A stretch of DNA of 64,000 bases. It comes from Microcaldota archaeon. GTDB lineage: Archaea; Micrarchaeota; Micrarchaeia; Micrarchaeales; CABMGC01. The stretch covers positions 1-64,000 of the forward strand of contig JAJZZD010000006.1 in assembly GCA_021797745.1 (NCBI GenBank), read 5' to 3'. Both the position numbers and the translations under genes were made by a program. Positions 16,605-24,455 of the stretch are shown one piece after another; the first letter of the stretch is position 1; the number at the start of each line of letters is the position of its first letter. The notes beneath the pieces were generated by a model. That model had not been told where the DNA came from, did not search any database, and worked only from the letters and a program-made list of their open reading frames with translations.

Positions 16605-17012
16605 ATGAGTCAATTCGGAGTACAAGTGCACGCAAAATCGGACAGGAAAGCGACAGGCAACGGCAAGCCCCTTCGCAAGAGCCAGGACAAGAGAAGGCAT
16701 GAAATAGGGGGCTATTTTGTGGCGACAAAGCTCGGCGAGGCAAATGTAGTGAGAGCGAGCCGCGGAAGGGGGGCAAATTTTATCAACAAGCTGCATTATG
16801 CAGCATTTGCCAATGTTCTGACAAAAAATGGCTACAAGAAATCCAAGATCACTGCCGTTCTCACATCCCCTGACAACAGGAACTTCGCAAGATTGGCGAT
16901 AATAACAAAAGGAACGATAATAGACACTGAGCTGGGCCAGGCGCGTGTTAACAACAGACCCGGCAGGGAAGGCAGCATAAACGCAGTACTGACAGAGGAA
17001 GGCAAGAAATAA
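16605..17012 (+). CDS. rps8e: Ribosomal protein S8e
   Basis: A 135-residue component of the small ribosomal subunit. The basic N-terminal region reads ATGNGKPLRKSQDKRRHEIG; the C-terminal GTIIDTELGQARVNNRPGREGSINAVL is the family signature. AT-rich sequence before the start (TTAATATAATACGCG, about 16574-16588) probably holds the promoter. The next gene starts 9 bases downstream and is probably cotranscribed. Confidence 0.95.
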   Translation: MSQFGVQVHAKSDRKATGNGKPLRKSQDKRRHEIGGYFVATKLGEANVVRASRGRGANFINKLHYAAFANVLTKNGYKKSKITAVLTSPDNRNFARLAIITKGTIIDTELGQARVNNRPGREGSINAVLTEEGKK

Positions 17013-17021
17013 AGTGACAAA

Positions 17022-17486
17022 ATGACAGCGCGCGTTTACTCTTTTGACGCATCCGAGGAAGAGACACTGAAGAAGCTGCTCGCCTACGACCCTTATCTTG
17101 ACACAAGCCTGATTCCAAACATTCCAAAGGACTGGAGTGACAAAAAATATATGGCAGCGCATCCCGAACTGAAGGATGAAATAGAAAGGAAGAAGAAAGA
17201 AGCCGAAGATGCAGCTGCGAAACTCAGGAGCGACCCCGAGGCAAACATAATTTTTGCGAGGCAGGACTACAAGATAAAGGACGGCAGGGCAGTGGGACTT
17301 GACGAGGGGAAAAGTTACCTGTATATCAGCGCGTCTGACGAATTCCTTAGTGGTGCCGAAGCAAAGCTAAAAAAGAACCTTAAAAGCATACTGCGTGCGA
17401 GCCCTGACGAAGAGAGGAAGGTGATAGCGTATGTTGAGGAGGAACGCGAGAAGTCAGAAGAAGGCCTTGGGCTTATATTCGGTTGA
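17022..17486 (+). CDS. Conserved-looking hypothetical cytoplasmic protein
   Basis: A 154-residue soluble protein without signal peptide or membrane segment. The N-terminal half is a Lys/Glu-rich, probably helical region (residues 50-72). The C-terminal half has IFARQDYKIKDG, then LDEGKSYLYISASDEFL and a charged helix ending EKSEEGLGLIFG. I do not recognise the family. Its 9-base distance from rps8e suggests joint expression and perhaps a ribosome-linked role, which is inference only. Confidence 0.75.
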   Translation: MTARVYSFDASEEETLKKLLAYDPYLDTSLIPNIPKDWSDKKYMAAHPELKDEIERKKKEAEDAAAKLRSDPEANIIFARQDYKIKDGRAVGLDEGKSYLYISASDEFLSGAEAKLKKNLKSILRASPDEERKVIAYVEEEREKSEEGLGLIFG

Positions 17487-17570
17487 TTATTTATTGTTTG
17501 CCAGAGAGTGTAATTTAGACTGCCGCACTGGCAGCATTAACCTATTGGCATCGTAGGTCAGAGTGTCATT

Positions 17571-18473
17571 ATGAACTTCATAAGCGTTGACGACGTTTCA
17601 AAGGAGCAGATTAACTCGATTTTTGAAATCGCAGACGACATAAAAAACGGCGAGGCTAAACTATCGATAAAGGAAAATGCTGTGCTTACTCTTCTTTTCC
17701 AAAAACCTTCTACTCGCACACGCGTGTCTTTTGAGGCGGCAATGGCGAAGCTTGACGGCAGGTCAATATACCTTGACATGAGCACGTCGCAGATGTCAAG
17801 GGGCGAGACGCTTGCGGACACGGCGCGCGTTCTCAGCGGCTATTCTGATTTCATCGCAGCGCGGCTGTTCAAGCACGACGACATAATAGAGCTTGCGAAC
17901 AACTCTTCAGTTCCGGTTATTAACGCGCTTACTGACATGGAGCATCCCACCCAGGCGCTGAGCGACCTTTACACGATACGTGAAATAAAAAACAAGATAA
18001 AAGGCATAAAGATAGCGTTCTTCGGCGACATAGCGCAGAATACAATCAATTCTCTGATGCTTGCAGGTGCAAAGCTAGGCGCTGAAATAGCCCTTGCTGG
18101 GCCGAAGGGCTATCAGCCTAACCCAAATTATCTAGTAAGAGCCAGGGAGTACGGACCTGTTGAAGTATATAACGATTCTGTCGAAGCCGCAGACGAAGCT
18201 GACGTGATATACACAGACACGTTCGTAAGCATGGGAAAAGAGGCTGAATCTGAAAAAAGAAAAGGAATGTTCAAGCCATATCAGGTGAACGCATCCCTCG
18301 TTGCCAAGGCAACTAGAGACGTAATTGTGATGCATCCTCTTCCTGCTTTCAGGGGCGAGGAGATAACAAAAGACGTGATAGACGGGCCTAAGAGTGTCGT
18401 ATGGCAGCAGTCAAAGAACAAGATGCTTATGGCCGAGTCGATAATCTTGTACTTGTCTGAAAAGAACATGTGA
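17571..18473 (+). CDS. argF: Ornithine carbamoyltransferase-like enzyme
   Basis: A 300-residue carbamoyltransferase. The carbamoyl-phosphate site has KPSTRTRVSFE and MEHPTQALSDLYT. The ornithine-type side has DTFVSMGKEAE (SMG loop) and FKPYQVN. These favour ornithine over aspartate carbamoyltransferase, which would place it in arginine synthesis or catabolism. The usual H-C-L-P of ornithine enzymes is HPLPAFRGEE here, so the conserved Cys is replaced by Pro, as in aspartate enzymes. The substrate should be tested. It has no arginine-pathway neighbour. Confidence 0.82.
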   Translation: MNFISVDDVSKEQINSIFEIADDIKNGEAKLSIKENAVLTLLFQKPSTRTRVSFEAAMAKLDGRSIYLDMSTSQMSRGETLADTARVLSGYSDFIAARLFKHDDIIELANNSSVPVINALTDMEHPTQALSDLYTIREIKNKIKGIKIAFFGDIAQNTINSLMLAGAKLGAEIALAGPKGYQPNPNYLVRAREYGPVEVYNDSVEAADEADVIYTDTFVSMGKEAESEKRKGMFKPYQVNASLVAKATRDVIVMHPLPAFRGEEITKDVIDGPKSVVWQQSKNKMLMAESIILYLSEKNM

Positions 18474-18501
18474 AGAAATAGTTTTTGCAGGCATTTAAAA
18501 T

Positions 18502-18780
18502 TCAGAAATCGAATTCTCCCGCGTCTTCGGAGTTGCCGTCATTCGGCATCGCCGCTGATTTGCCCGCAAATCTGCCTTTCGGAATAGTTACTTCTTTACC
18601 GTTTTTTAAGCCTTTGTCATTGGCATTATTTTCTTTCCCGTCCTGGTCCGCATATACGATTCTCCACATATTGTGGCTTTCTTCGACCCATTTCACTGGT
18701 CTGCCGTCGTCTATTTTACTTTCCTTTTCCAGTTTCCTGAGATTTTTTCTGTTTATTATTTTTGTCAGCCAGTTGCTCAT
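18502..18780 (-). CDS. Small hypothetical protein
   Basis: A 92-residue soluble, charged protein. The basic N-terminal half (INRKNLRKLEKESK) is followed by WVEESHNMWRIVYADQDG and a polar, Gly/Asn-rich acidic tail. No family is recognised. It converges on the carbamoyltransferase gene (28-base gap) and lies downstream of the flavin reductase on the same strand. Confidence 0.55.
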   Translation of the reverse strand: MSNWLTKIINRKNLRKLEKESKIDDGRPVKWVEESHNMWRIVYADQDGKENNANDKGLKNGKEVTIPKGRFAGKSAAMPNDGNSEDAGEFDF

Positions 18781-18887
18781 GCATTACCGCCCTTTTCGAT
18801 GCTTTCTATACGCAAAATCGGTGCTTAACATTGAACTTAAACCATTTATTAACTTAACTGTTGAACACGATTTTTGTTAAAGGGAAT

Positions 18888-19637
18888 TCAGCCCCATACG
18901 TCTGCCTTTATTCTGCCCTTCTCCACTCCCAGCGAGGAAATCGCTTCGCTTACAGCCTTCACGAAGCCAAGCGGGCCGCATACGTAGAAAATGCGATCCG
19001 CGTAATCTGCGATGTGTCTTTTTATCATATTTGCATCAACATGACCCTTTTCACCGTCCCAAGGTGCGGCATCACTGCCTTCATCGGGCCTCGTAACAGT
19101 AATGACTATCTTTGCACCTATGCTGCTTTCAAAGCCGGCCAGCTCGTCTTTTTTTATTATCTCATCAGGGTATTTGACGCTGTAAAGCAGTGCAACATCA
19201 GTGCCTGTCCTGAGCCTGTTTATGTACCTCAGCATAGACATGAAAGGCGCCAGGCCCGTGCCTCCGGCAATGAACACTACCTTCTTGTCAGTTTCTGGCT
19301 TGAATCTGAATTGGCCGTGTGGACCAACAATCAAATATTTATCGCCTGATTTCGATTCTAGGAAATGTGTAGTGTGGTTGTCGTGCACCTTCACAACGAA
19401 AAGCTCCATTTCCTGCGCTGCCGGGTCTGACGCAACAGAAAATGCCCTGGCAACGTATGTCTTTCCGGTCTGCGCGTCGAGCCCCGAAATCATTATGAAC
19501 ATGCCTGGCTCGAAATCCAGCGCATGCATGTCTTCAGGGACAAGTTTCACCAAAGCCACTTCTGGAGTTTCGCTAGAAACGCTCGACAAGATGTAAATCT
19601 TCTTCTCTATTTTCTGTGTTTTTATTTCCTGCGTCAC
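18888..19637 (-). CDS. FAD/NAD(P)-binding oxidoreductase (ferredoxin-NADP reductase type)
   Basis: A 249-residue flavoprotein reductase. The beta-barrel FAD domain has VARAFSVAS (R-x-F-S) and GPHGQFRF. The NAD(P) domain has FIAGGTGLAPFMSMLRY and YVCGPLGFVKAV. It moves electrons between NAD(P)H and a ferredoxin-like or flavin partner. The C-terminal Cys cluster of PyrK and sulfhydrogenase-gamma relatives is missing, so a simple ferredoxin or flavodoxin reductase is more likely than a subunit of dihydroorotate dehydrogenase. Its partner is not in the window. Confidence 0.88.
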   Translation of the reverse strand: MTQEIKTQKIEKKIYILSSVSSETPEVALVKLVPEDMHALDFEPGMFIMISGLDAQTGKTYVARAFSVASDPAAQEMELFVVKVHDNHTTHFLESKSGDKYLIVGPHGQFRFKPETDKKVVFIAGGTGLAPFMSMLRYINRLRTGTDVALLYSVKYPDEIIKKDELAGFESSIGAKIVITVTRPDEGSDAAPWDGEKGHVDANMIKRHIADYADRIFYVCGPLGFVKAVSEAISSLGVEKGRIKADVWG

Positions 19638-19710
19638 ACTATCACAACTATCTTATCAATATATTCGGAGCATGCGACCCGTCGACAGGCGTCTGATATG
19701 AAAAACTTTT

Positions 19711-20052
19711 TTATTCGGGCTTGGCCCCTGTCGCATTCTCGATAGTACGTTCAAGCTTGTCCAAAAGCTTTATCACATCTTTAAGCTTAGGATTTATCCC
19801 GTATCCCAGGTCGTAACCGCGCTCGGTCCTGATGTGAGTCGGCTGGAGCACATTCATGTTGATCGAAAGAGCTCTCAGCGTTATAATCAGCGTTTTCCTA
19901 GTAAAGCTCTTTCCCAGTATTGCATAAAGCTCCCTCGTGGTCCTTGGCGATTTTTCCATAAGAAGCTTCAGCACAGCATAGTTCGGCCTGCTCATGAGTT
20001 TCCTCAGCAACCATATCTCATCGCTCCCCTTTTCACGCCTTGATGCAGCCAT
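19711..20052 (-). CDS. Winged-helix transcription regulator
   Basis: About 113 residues. The helix-turn-helix spans residues 14-70 (IWLLRKLMSRPNYAVLKLLM, TTRELYAILGKSFTRKTLI). A C-terminal helical tail (LKDVIKLLDKLERTIENAT) probably dimerises. It resembles ArsR-like DNA-binding proteins without metal-binding Cys. The ATG at 20052 lies about 25-35 bases after a TATA-like TTTATATTATT. It is divergent from the type IV pilus operon with 125 bases between starts, so it may control that operon; this is inference from position. Confidence 0.75.
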   Translation of the reverse strand: MAASRREKGSDEIWLLRKLMSRPNYAVLKLLMEKSPRTTRELYAILGKSFTRKTLIITLRALSINMNVLQPTHIRTERGYDLGYGINPKLKDVIKLLDKLERTIENATGAKPE

Positions 20053-20146
20053 ATTTATATTTAAGAACATCAAATAATATAAAGGTATACTTTTCTTTAC
20101 CTGCATCGCAGCTCAAAACCAGCAAATCGCGCAGTATGAGGGAAAA

Positions 20147-20157
20147 GTATATTAATT
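20147..20157 (+). promoter_or_regulatory. TATA-like promoter of the type IV pilus operon
   Basis: AGTATATTAAT, 21-31 bases ahead of the ATG at 20178, implying a leaderless first gene. The operon behind it is about 6.2 kb. Confidence 0.5.
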
Positions 20158-20177
20158 TCATTGTAGTAAAATAAATT

Positions 20178-21737
20178 ATGTTATACTTAAGTAAATATAA
20201 AGATACTTTAGTAAAAAAGATATTTCACGGTACGAAGGCCCCTCTGCAGAGTTGCAGCGGTGACGGCTTAACAGCCTATTCAAAAATGGGTTTCTCAGTG
20301 CTTGACTGCCAAGCACAGGAAAAAATAGAAGAAATAAGCGGCATAGTGCCTAAAGCCGTATTCAGGGAAAGGAACGCATTCTTTTACGTAGTGGGCTCAA
20401 GAAGCCCAGCCATATCAAATCCAGAAATTAGTTTCATGCAGCGTGCCAAGGCCAAAGTTGCCAGCACACTTGCAAGTGGCAATGACGACATATTGCTTTC
20501 GCTAATGCCTAACGCTGTCGCGATTGCCAGCTCCGAACTGCTGAAGTGCACTGACGTGCAGCGGGCCCAGTACTTGTCATATTTTGTTGCACACGATACT
20601 GTAGGTTACGGACCGCTGAGCATTCTGCTCGAGGACAAACATAATCTCGAGGAGATAGAAGTCAATGCGCTGAGTGCACAGATAGCTGTTTATCATATCA
20701 GATATGGCAGATGCCTGACAAATCTCAGATTCAACTCAGAACAGGCATTCAAACACGATATAAACAGGTTCATCTACGATGCCGAAAAGGAGATAGGGCC
20801 AGATGCTCCTGTGATAGACACGCAAGTAGGCAATGCGAGGGTGCATGCTCAGATAGCACCTTATGCGTTGGGCGGCGCATCGGCTTCTATAAGGTTGCAG
20901 GGCAACAAATCGGCAAGCCTCGATTATCTTGTCAAAAAAGGCACATTAAGCTGCGACGCACTTGCATACTTGTGGATGTCACTTGATGCCGGGCTCAACA
21001 TCGTAATAGCCGGTTCGCCTGCAAGCGGCAAAACCACTGTGCTGAGTGCGCTGATGCAGCTCATTCCAAAATACCAAAAGATTGTCACTATCGAAGAAGA
21101 GGTCAACGAGCTCAAGATAGACATCGACGTGAACAACACCGTGGCTCTGTATGGCACAAAATCCCGCGAAAAAATAGGCGTGCGCGAGCAGGTCCAGAAC
21201 GCTTTGCGCATGCGTCCCCAGAGAGTTATAGTTGGCGAGGTAAGGGGTGACGAGACGAGAGAACTGTTCTCCGCCTCAAACCTCGGTGTGCAGTTCATGA
21301 CTACAATGCACAGCAACGAAGGTGGTGCCGACACAATAAAAAGGCTGCTGTTAAGCCCCATGTCAGTAGAGCCAAGCGCAATCGGATTCCTTGACATAGT
21401 GGTGTACATGCAGCAGACCGACATAACAAAGCGGGTCGTTTCGCATGTTTACGAGTACAAATGGCTTAGCCGCGCCGAGACACTAAACGGAACGCTTGAA
21501 GTGGGAAACGGCGACTCCGTTGAAATCTGCGAATCGGTTTCGAATGCCGAATTAATCAAGGCATATCTGATGTATTCGAAAGTAGCCGATGCATTCTCGA
21601 AGAAATACGAAATATCAAAGAAGCTGGCAGTGAAAGAGCTCGAGCGCAGGTCAGCTTTCATCAAGAAGCTGTGCGATGAATGCAAAACACAGCACGACGC
21701 CATTGCACGCATAAACGATTACTCATTCGGTTTTTAA
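20178..21737 (+). CDS. Type IV pilus/secretion assembly ATPase (PilB/TadA/ArlI family)
   Basis: A 519-residue hexameric ATPase that powers pilus assembly at the inner face of the membrane. Seen: the N-terminal domain ends in VGYGPLSILLED ... LEEIEVNA. Walker A is GSPASGKTT (near residue 280), the Asp box TIEEEVNELKI, Walker B VIVGEVRGDETRELF and the His box TTMHSNEGGADT. No signal sequence is present. The next gene starts one base after the stop, so translation is coupled. The locus context (two platform halves and seven small secreted proteins) fits an archaeal adhesion pilus rather than an archaellum, since no FlaH/ArlH gene is present. Confidence 0.93.
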   Translation: MLYLSKYKDTLVKKIFHGTKAPLQSCSGDGLTAYSKMGFSVLDCQAQEKIEEISGIVPKAVFRERNAFFYVVGSRSPAISNPEISFMQRAKAKVASTLASGNDDILLSLMPNAVAIASSELLKCTDVQRAQYLSYFVAHDTVGYGPLSILLEDKHNLEEIEVNALSAQIAVYHIRYGRCLTNLRFNSEQAFKHDINRFIYDAEKEIGPDAPVIDTQVGNARVHAQIAPYALGGASASIRLQGNKSASLDYLVKKGTLSCDALAYLWMSLDAGLNIVIAGSPASGKTTVLSALMQLIPKYQKIVTIEEEVNELKIDIDVNNTVALYGTKSREKIGVREQVQNALRMRPQRVIVGEVRGDETRELFSASNLGVQFMTTMHSNEGGADTIKRLLLSPMSVEPSAIGFLDIVVYMQQTDITKRVVSHVYEYKWLSRAETLNGTLEVGNGDSVEICESVSNAELIKAYLMYSKVADAFSKKYEISKKLAVKELERRSAFIKKLCDECKTQHDAIARINDYSFGF

Positions 21738-22460
21738 ATGCAAATACTGCTAAATACGATTTCGCGCATATCAAAAAAGGCAACGCGCCCATTAACGCTA
21801 CTTTTGTGCGCGGCAGCTATTGATTTGGTTTTTGTCAGTTCCAATTCCCTGAGCCGTATTTATCTGGTCGCATTCCTGCCTGTATTCATTTTCTTTGCGT
21901 ATGCAATATTTCTGTTTTTGTCTCTGAGCCGCAGGATGCGCAGCCTGAAATTCTTGAACGAGGGCTATATGCAGACTCTGCGCAGGCTTCAATACTTGCG
22001 ATCCCGCGGATTTCCTCTTTTCAGGTCTCTTGAGAAAATCGCAAAATCAGAAACAGACAGCGCTGCGGTCAAAGCAGCGTTTGATTATGTTTCAAAGGGC
22101 AGCAAGCTTGGCGTACCTTTTTCAAAATGCGTAGAAAACAGTCAAATTGCCATAGGCCTGAAAACTACCGGAACAAAAATAGACAACGACGATGCAAATG
22201 TCGCCGCAATGTTAAAGGAGCAATCGTATGTCGATTCCAGGCGTGTTTCAAAAATAGAAATCTCGGTTCAAAAATTCGCCACTCTAAAGATGTTTGTGTC
22301 CACGATTCTCCCAAGCTTCTTCGTTTTCTTGTTTGTAGGCAGCTCTGTGATATCGGGCAGCGGTTTCGGACTAGAATTCCTTAGCATATCTCTTTTGATT
22401 TTCGTGCCGCTGGCTTTTTCTGCCGTAAGTTTTTTGCACGACAGGTGTATATATGCTTGA
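21738..22460 (+). CDS. Pilus platform protein, N-terminal half type (TadB/ArlJ-like)
   Basis: A 240-residue integral membrane protein. Two helices lie near residues 17-37 and 43-66, then a cytoplasmic T2SSF-like domain (residues 70-180: GYMQTLRRLQYLRSRGFPLFRSLEKIA, KLGVPFSKCVE), then two C-terminal helices (190-235). T2SSF proteins anchor the ATPase and organise pilus growth. Archaeal homologues are usually about 500-600 residues with two T2SSF domains; here each half is a separate gene, as in bacterial Tad loci. It overlaps the next gene by 8 bases. Confidence 0.8.
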   Translation: MQILLNTISRISKKATRPLTLLLCAAAIDLVFVSSNSLSRIYLVAFLPVFIFFAYAIFLFLSLSRRMRSLKFLNEGYMQTLRRLQYLRSRGFPLFRSLEKIAKSETDSAAVKAAFDYVSKGSKLGVPFSKCVENSQIAIGLKTTGTKIDNDDANVAAMLKEQSYVDSRRVSKIEISVQKFATLKMFVSTILPSFFVFLFVGSSVISGSGFGLEFLSISLLIFVPLAFSAVSFLHDRCIYA

Positions 22461-23097
22461 TTTCCTGAAAAATAAAAACTCGCCGTCGAAGGAGCAGCTT
22501 GCGGCATTGGCGCTTCAGATATCGAAAGCGTTTGAAGATACTGGGTCTGTTCGGCGCGCCGTCGCATGTATCAAGAGCTATTCTGGAGCGATGCCAGGCA
22601 TAAATGTCCTGATAAAAATAAATTCGCTCGGCTGCAATCCGGAGGGCTTTATTCCGGCTGAGCTGGGAGCTGACGAAAAAGAACTGTTTTTCATACTGAG
22701 CATGAATGCATACAACTATTCCAACCCTGTGCAATCGCTAAACATGTATTCAGAACAGATGGATGCCGAAGCGGAAATTTTAAAGAAAATAAGCACAAAG
22801 ACAGGCAGCTCAAACGCGCTTACTACTATGGGAATGACAATATTCCTGCCGTTATTCAGCGGCATAAGTGCCGGAATAATCGGCACCGGCTCGTTTTTCG
22901 TCGCATCTGGCGGCCACCAAGCAAACGGGTTCCTGCTAATAATGGCAGCATATGTATTCGCTATACTCTACCTCTCTGCTTCGTTTAAGAACTGCTTCAG
23001 GTCATCATTCCGGAATTTACTTTCAGTAATCCCGTATTTTCTCATATCAGTCGCAGTTATGCTCTCCACATATGCTTACCTGCCTTATATTCTGTAA
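22453..23097 (+). CDS. Pilus platform protein, C-terminal half type (TadC/ArlJ-like)
   Basis: A 214-residue protein. A soluble helical domain (residues 1-115: QLAALALQISKAFEDTGSVRRAV, ISTKTGSSNALTTMG) is followed by three or four membrane helices (about 118-140, 150-172, 190-213). The order and spacing match a second T2SSF half that pairs with the upstream gene. The 8-base overlap suggests coupled translation and a heteromeric platform. Sequence similarity between the two halves is weak to the eye, so the assignment depends on position and topology. Confidence 0.7.
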   Translation: MLDFLKNKNSPSKEQLAALALQISKAFEDTGSVRRAVACIKSYSGAMPGINVLIKINSLGCNPEGFIPAELGADEKELFFILSMNAYNYSNPVQSLNMYSEQMDAEAEILKKISTKTGSSNALTTMGMTIFLPLFSGISAGIIGTGSFFVASGGHQANGFLLIMAAYVFAILYLSASFKNCFRSSFRNLLSVIPYFLISVAVMLSTYAYLPYIL

Positions 23098-23107
23098 GGT
23101 GAAAAAA

Positions 23108-23443
23108 ATGAGACAAAAAACAAAACAAAAAACAAATAGCGGCATCATAGACGCTGCCAAAAGCATATCGGGAAAGGCATTGAATGCACTGTCAAAGATA
23201 CTGCCTTTTGAGTTCAGCGCTGTTTCAGCCTTGGCATCGCTGGCAAAAGCTAGGAAGGCGCAGAGCTCGTTGGAATACATAATGATGATATCCGCGGCTA
23301 GTATAGTGATAGTGCTGGCTTTGGCAATGGTCCTATCTCTGAAGGGTGCCGCGATGCACAGCATAGCAATCAACGGGAGCAACGTGAGCGTTTCACAGGC
23401 GATTTCGCAGCAGCTCAACAGCCTGTCGAGCAACGCAATATGA
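23108..23443 (+). CDS. Type IV pilin-like protein with long leader
   Basis: A 111-residue protein. A 55-residue basic leader precedes KAQSSLEYIMMISAAS, the archaeal class III signal (cleavage site followed by Q-x-S-x-E-x) and a continuous hydrophobic helix. The mature chain after the cut is only about 54 residues, with N-glycosylation-type sites NGS and NVS. The length of the leader is unusual: pilin leaders normally have 5-20 residues. The ATG at 23108 follows the platform gene by 10 bases; an alternative start upstream would add 12 residues. Confidence 0.75.
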   Translation: MRQKTKQKTNSGIIDAAKSISGKALNALSKILPFEFSAVSALASLAKARKAQSSLEYIMMISAASIVIVLALAMVLSLKGAAMHSIAINGSNVSVSQAISQQLNSLSSNAI

Positions 23444-23470
23444 AACCGGCAAGCCGCGCAGAGTGACAAA

Positions 23471-23845
23471 ATGAAGGTCAGGAAGTTACAGCTTTCCCTT
23501 GAGCTGCTGATTTACATCGCGCTTGCGTCGGTTTCTGCAGCCTTTGCGCTCGCGGCTCTGCGCAATACGACGTCTTTCAGCGGCAACTTCATTTCATCGT
23601 ACAAGATTTCGCAGTTCGTAGACACGATTAACGGCTACATGTTGAACGGAAGCTACGCGACGATACGCATTTTCGTGCCTGCTGGGCTCTGCAACGCGAC
23701 AGTTCACGGAAATGTGCTGTCTACGAGACTTGGCGATTTTTATTTTAGCGAGCCGGTTGTAATCGCGCAAAAATTATGTCCCGACAACTCGTTCGAGCAG
23801 CTTTCAGTTTATTCGGACAACGGCAGCGCAGCCATAGGTACTTAG
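23471..23845 (+). CDS. Type IV pilin-like protein
   Basis: A 124-residue protein with a short basic leader (MKVRKL) then QLSLELLIYIALASVSAAFALAA, a class III signal with the Q-x-S-x-E core. The globular part carries NTT, NGS and NAT sequons and two or three Cys residues. It is likely a pilus subunit or minor pilin. It is one of seven consecutive small secreted proteins. Confidence 0.75.
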   Translation: MKVRKLQLSLELLIYIALASVSAAFALAALRNTTSFSGNFISSYKISQFVDTINGYMLNGSYATIRIFVPAGLCNATVHGNVLSTRLGDFYFSEPVVIAQKLCPDNSFEQLSVYSDNGSAAIGT

Positions 23846-23863
23846 CGGCGTTCAGGTGAAACA

Positions 23864-24055
23864 ATGAAATTGCAGGCAAGTCTTGAAATCCTTTTCAGCA
23901 TGTTGCTATCTTTGCTCATTGCTGTCTTTCTGCTGCATGCGTATGCCTTAATTGCCAATAGCAACAGGGCCGCAAGTGTTTCGAGCTTAATCAGTGATGC
24001 CGCGAATTATACTGCGCAGTTCAAAAGCGCATGTCAAGACTGTAATGTGCAGTGA
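23864..24055 (+). CDS. Minimal pilin-like protein
   Basis: A 63-residue protein with the very short leader MKL, QASLEILFSMLLSLLIAVFLL (class III core) and a 35-residue soluble tail with a CQDC pair. It is the smallest pilin of the operon. It may be a minor pilin priming assembly, or a subunit that builds the helical core only. The gap to the preceding gene is 18 bases. Confidence 0.65.
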   Translation: MKLQASLEILFSMLLSLLIAVFLLHAYALIANSNRAASVSSLISDAANYTAQFKSACQDCNVQ

Positions 24056-24080
24056 TGTTATATGCAATTTGATGGTTTGA

Positions 24081-24455
24081 ATGGCGAAACTTATGCTCAT
24101 ATCCCTTGACTTGCTGCTTGCACTGCCAGTTGCCGCAGTGTCATCACTTCTGCTGTTCAGTATAATCGAAAGCTCAGGCGCGTACATTTACGGCACTGCC
24201 AATTACCAGACTAAGCTCCTGCATTTGTATTCAAGCTCTCAGGCAGTAGCCAGCATGCTTTGCAATGCGAATCTCAGCTACGGAAATGCGTCGCGCGCAG
24301 TAAGCAGCTATTACAATTCAGGCGTAATTTCCCGGCTCGCCTTCGCGAACAGTTTTTCCTATTGTACTGATCGGCTTACGCTGTGCCGGTTTGTGGTCAT
24401 ATCAGGGAAAAATTACATTTTGGTGACCTACTATGAAAATGCAAACATCTCTTGA
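24081..24455 (+). CDS. Secreted pilus-locus protein
   Basis: A 124-residue protein. Its N-terminal helix (LMLISLDLLLALPVAAVSSLLLF) takes the place of a pilin helix but lacks the Gln before the Ser-x-Asp/Glu, so processing is uncertain. The extracellular part has paired Cys residues (near residues 63, 94 and 101) and NLS and NAS sequons. It overlaps the following gene by 23 bases, supporting translational coupling. Minor pilin is the likeliest role. Confidence 0.6.
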   Translation: MAKLMLISLDLLLALPVAAVSSLLLFSIIESSGAYIYGTANYQTKLLHLYSSSQAVASMLCNANLSYGNASRAVSSYYNSGVISRLAFANSFSYCTDRLTLCRFVVISGKNYILVTYYENANIS

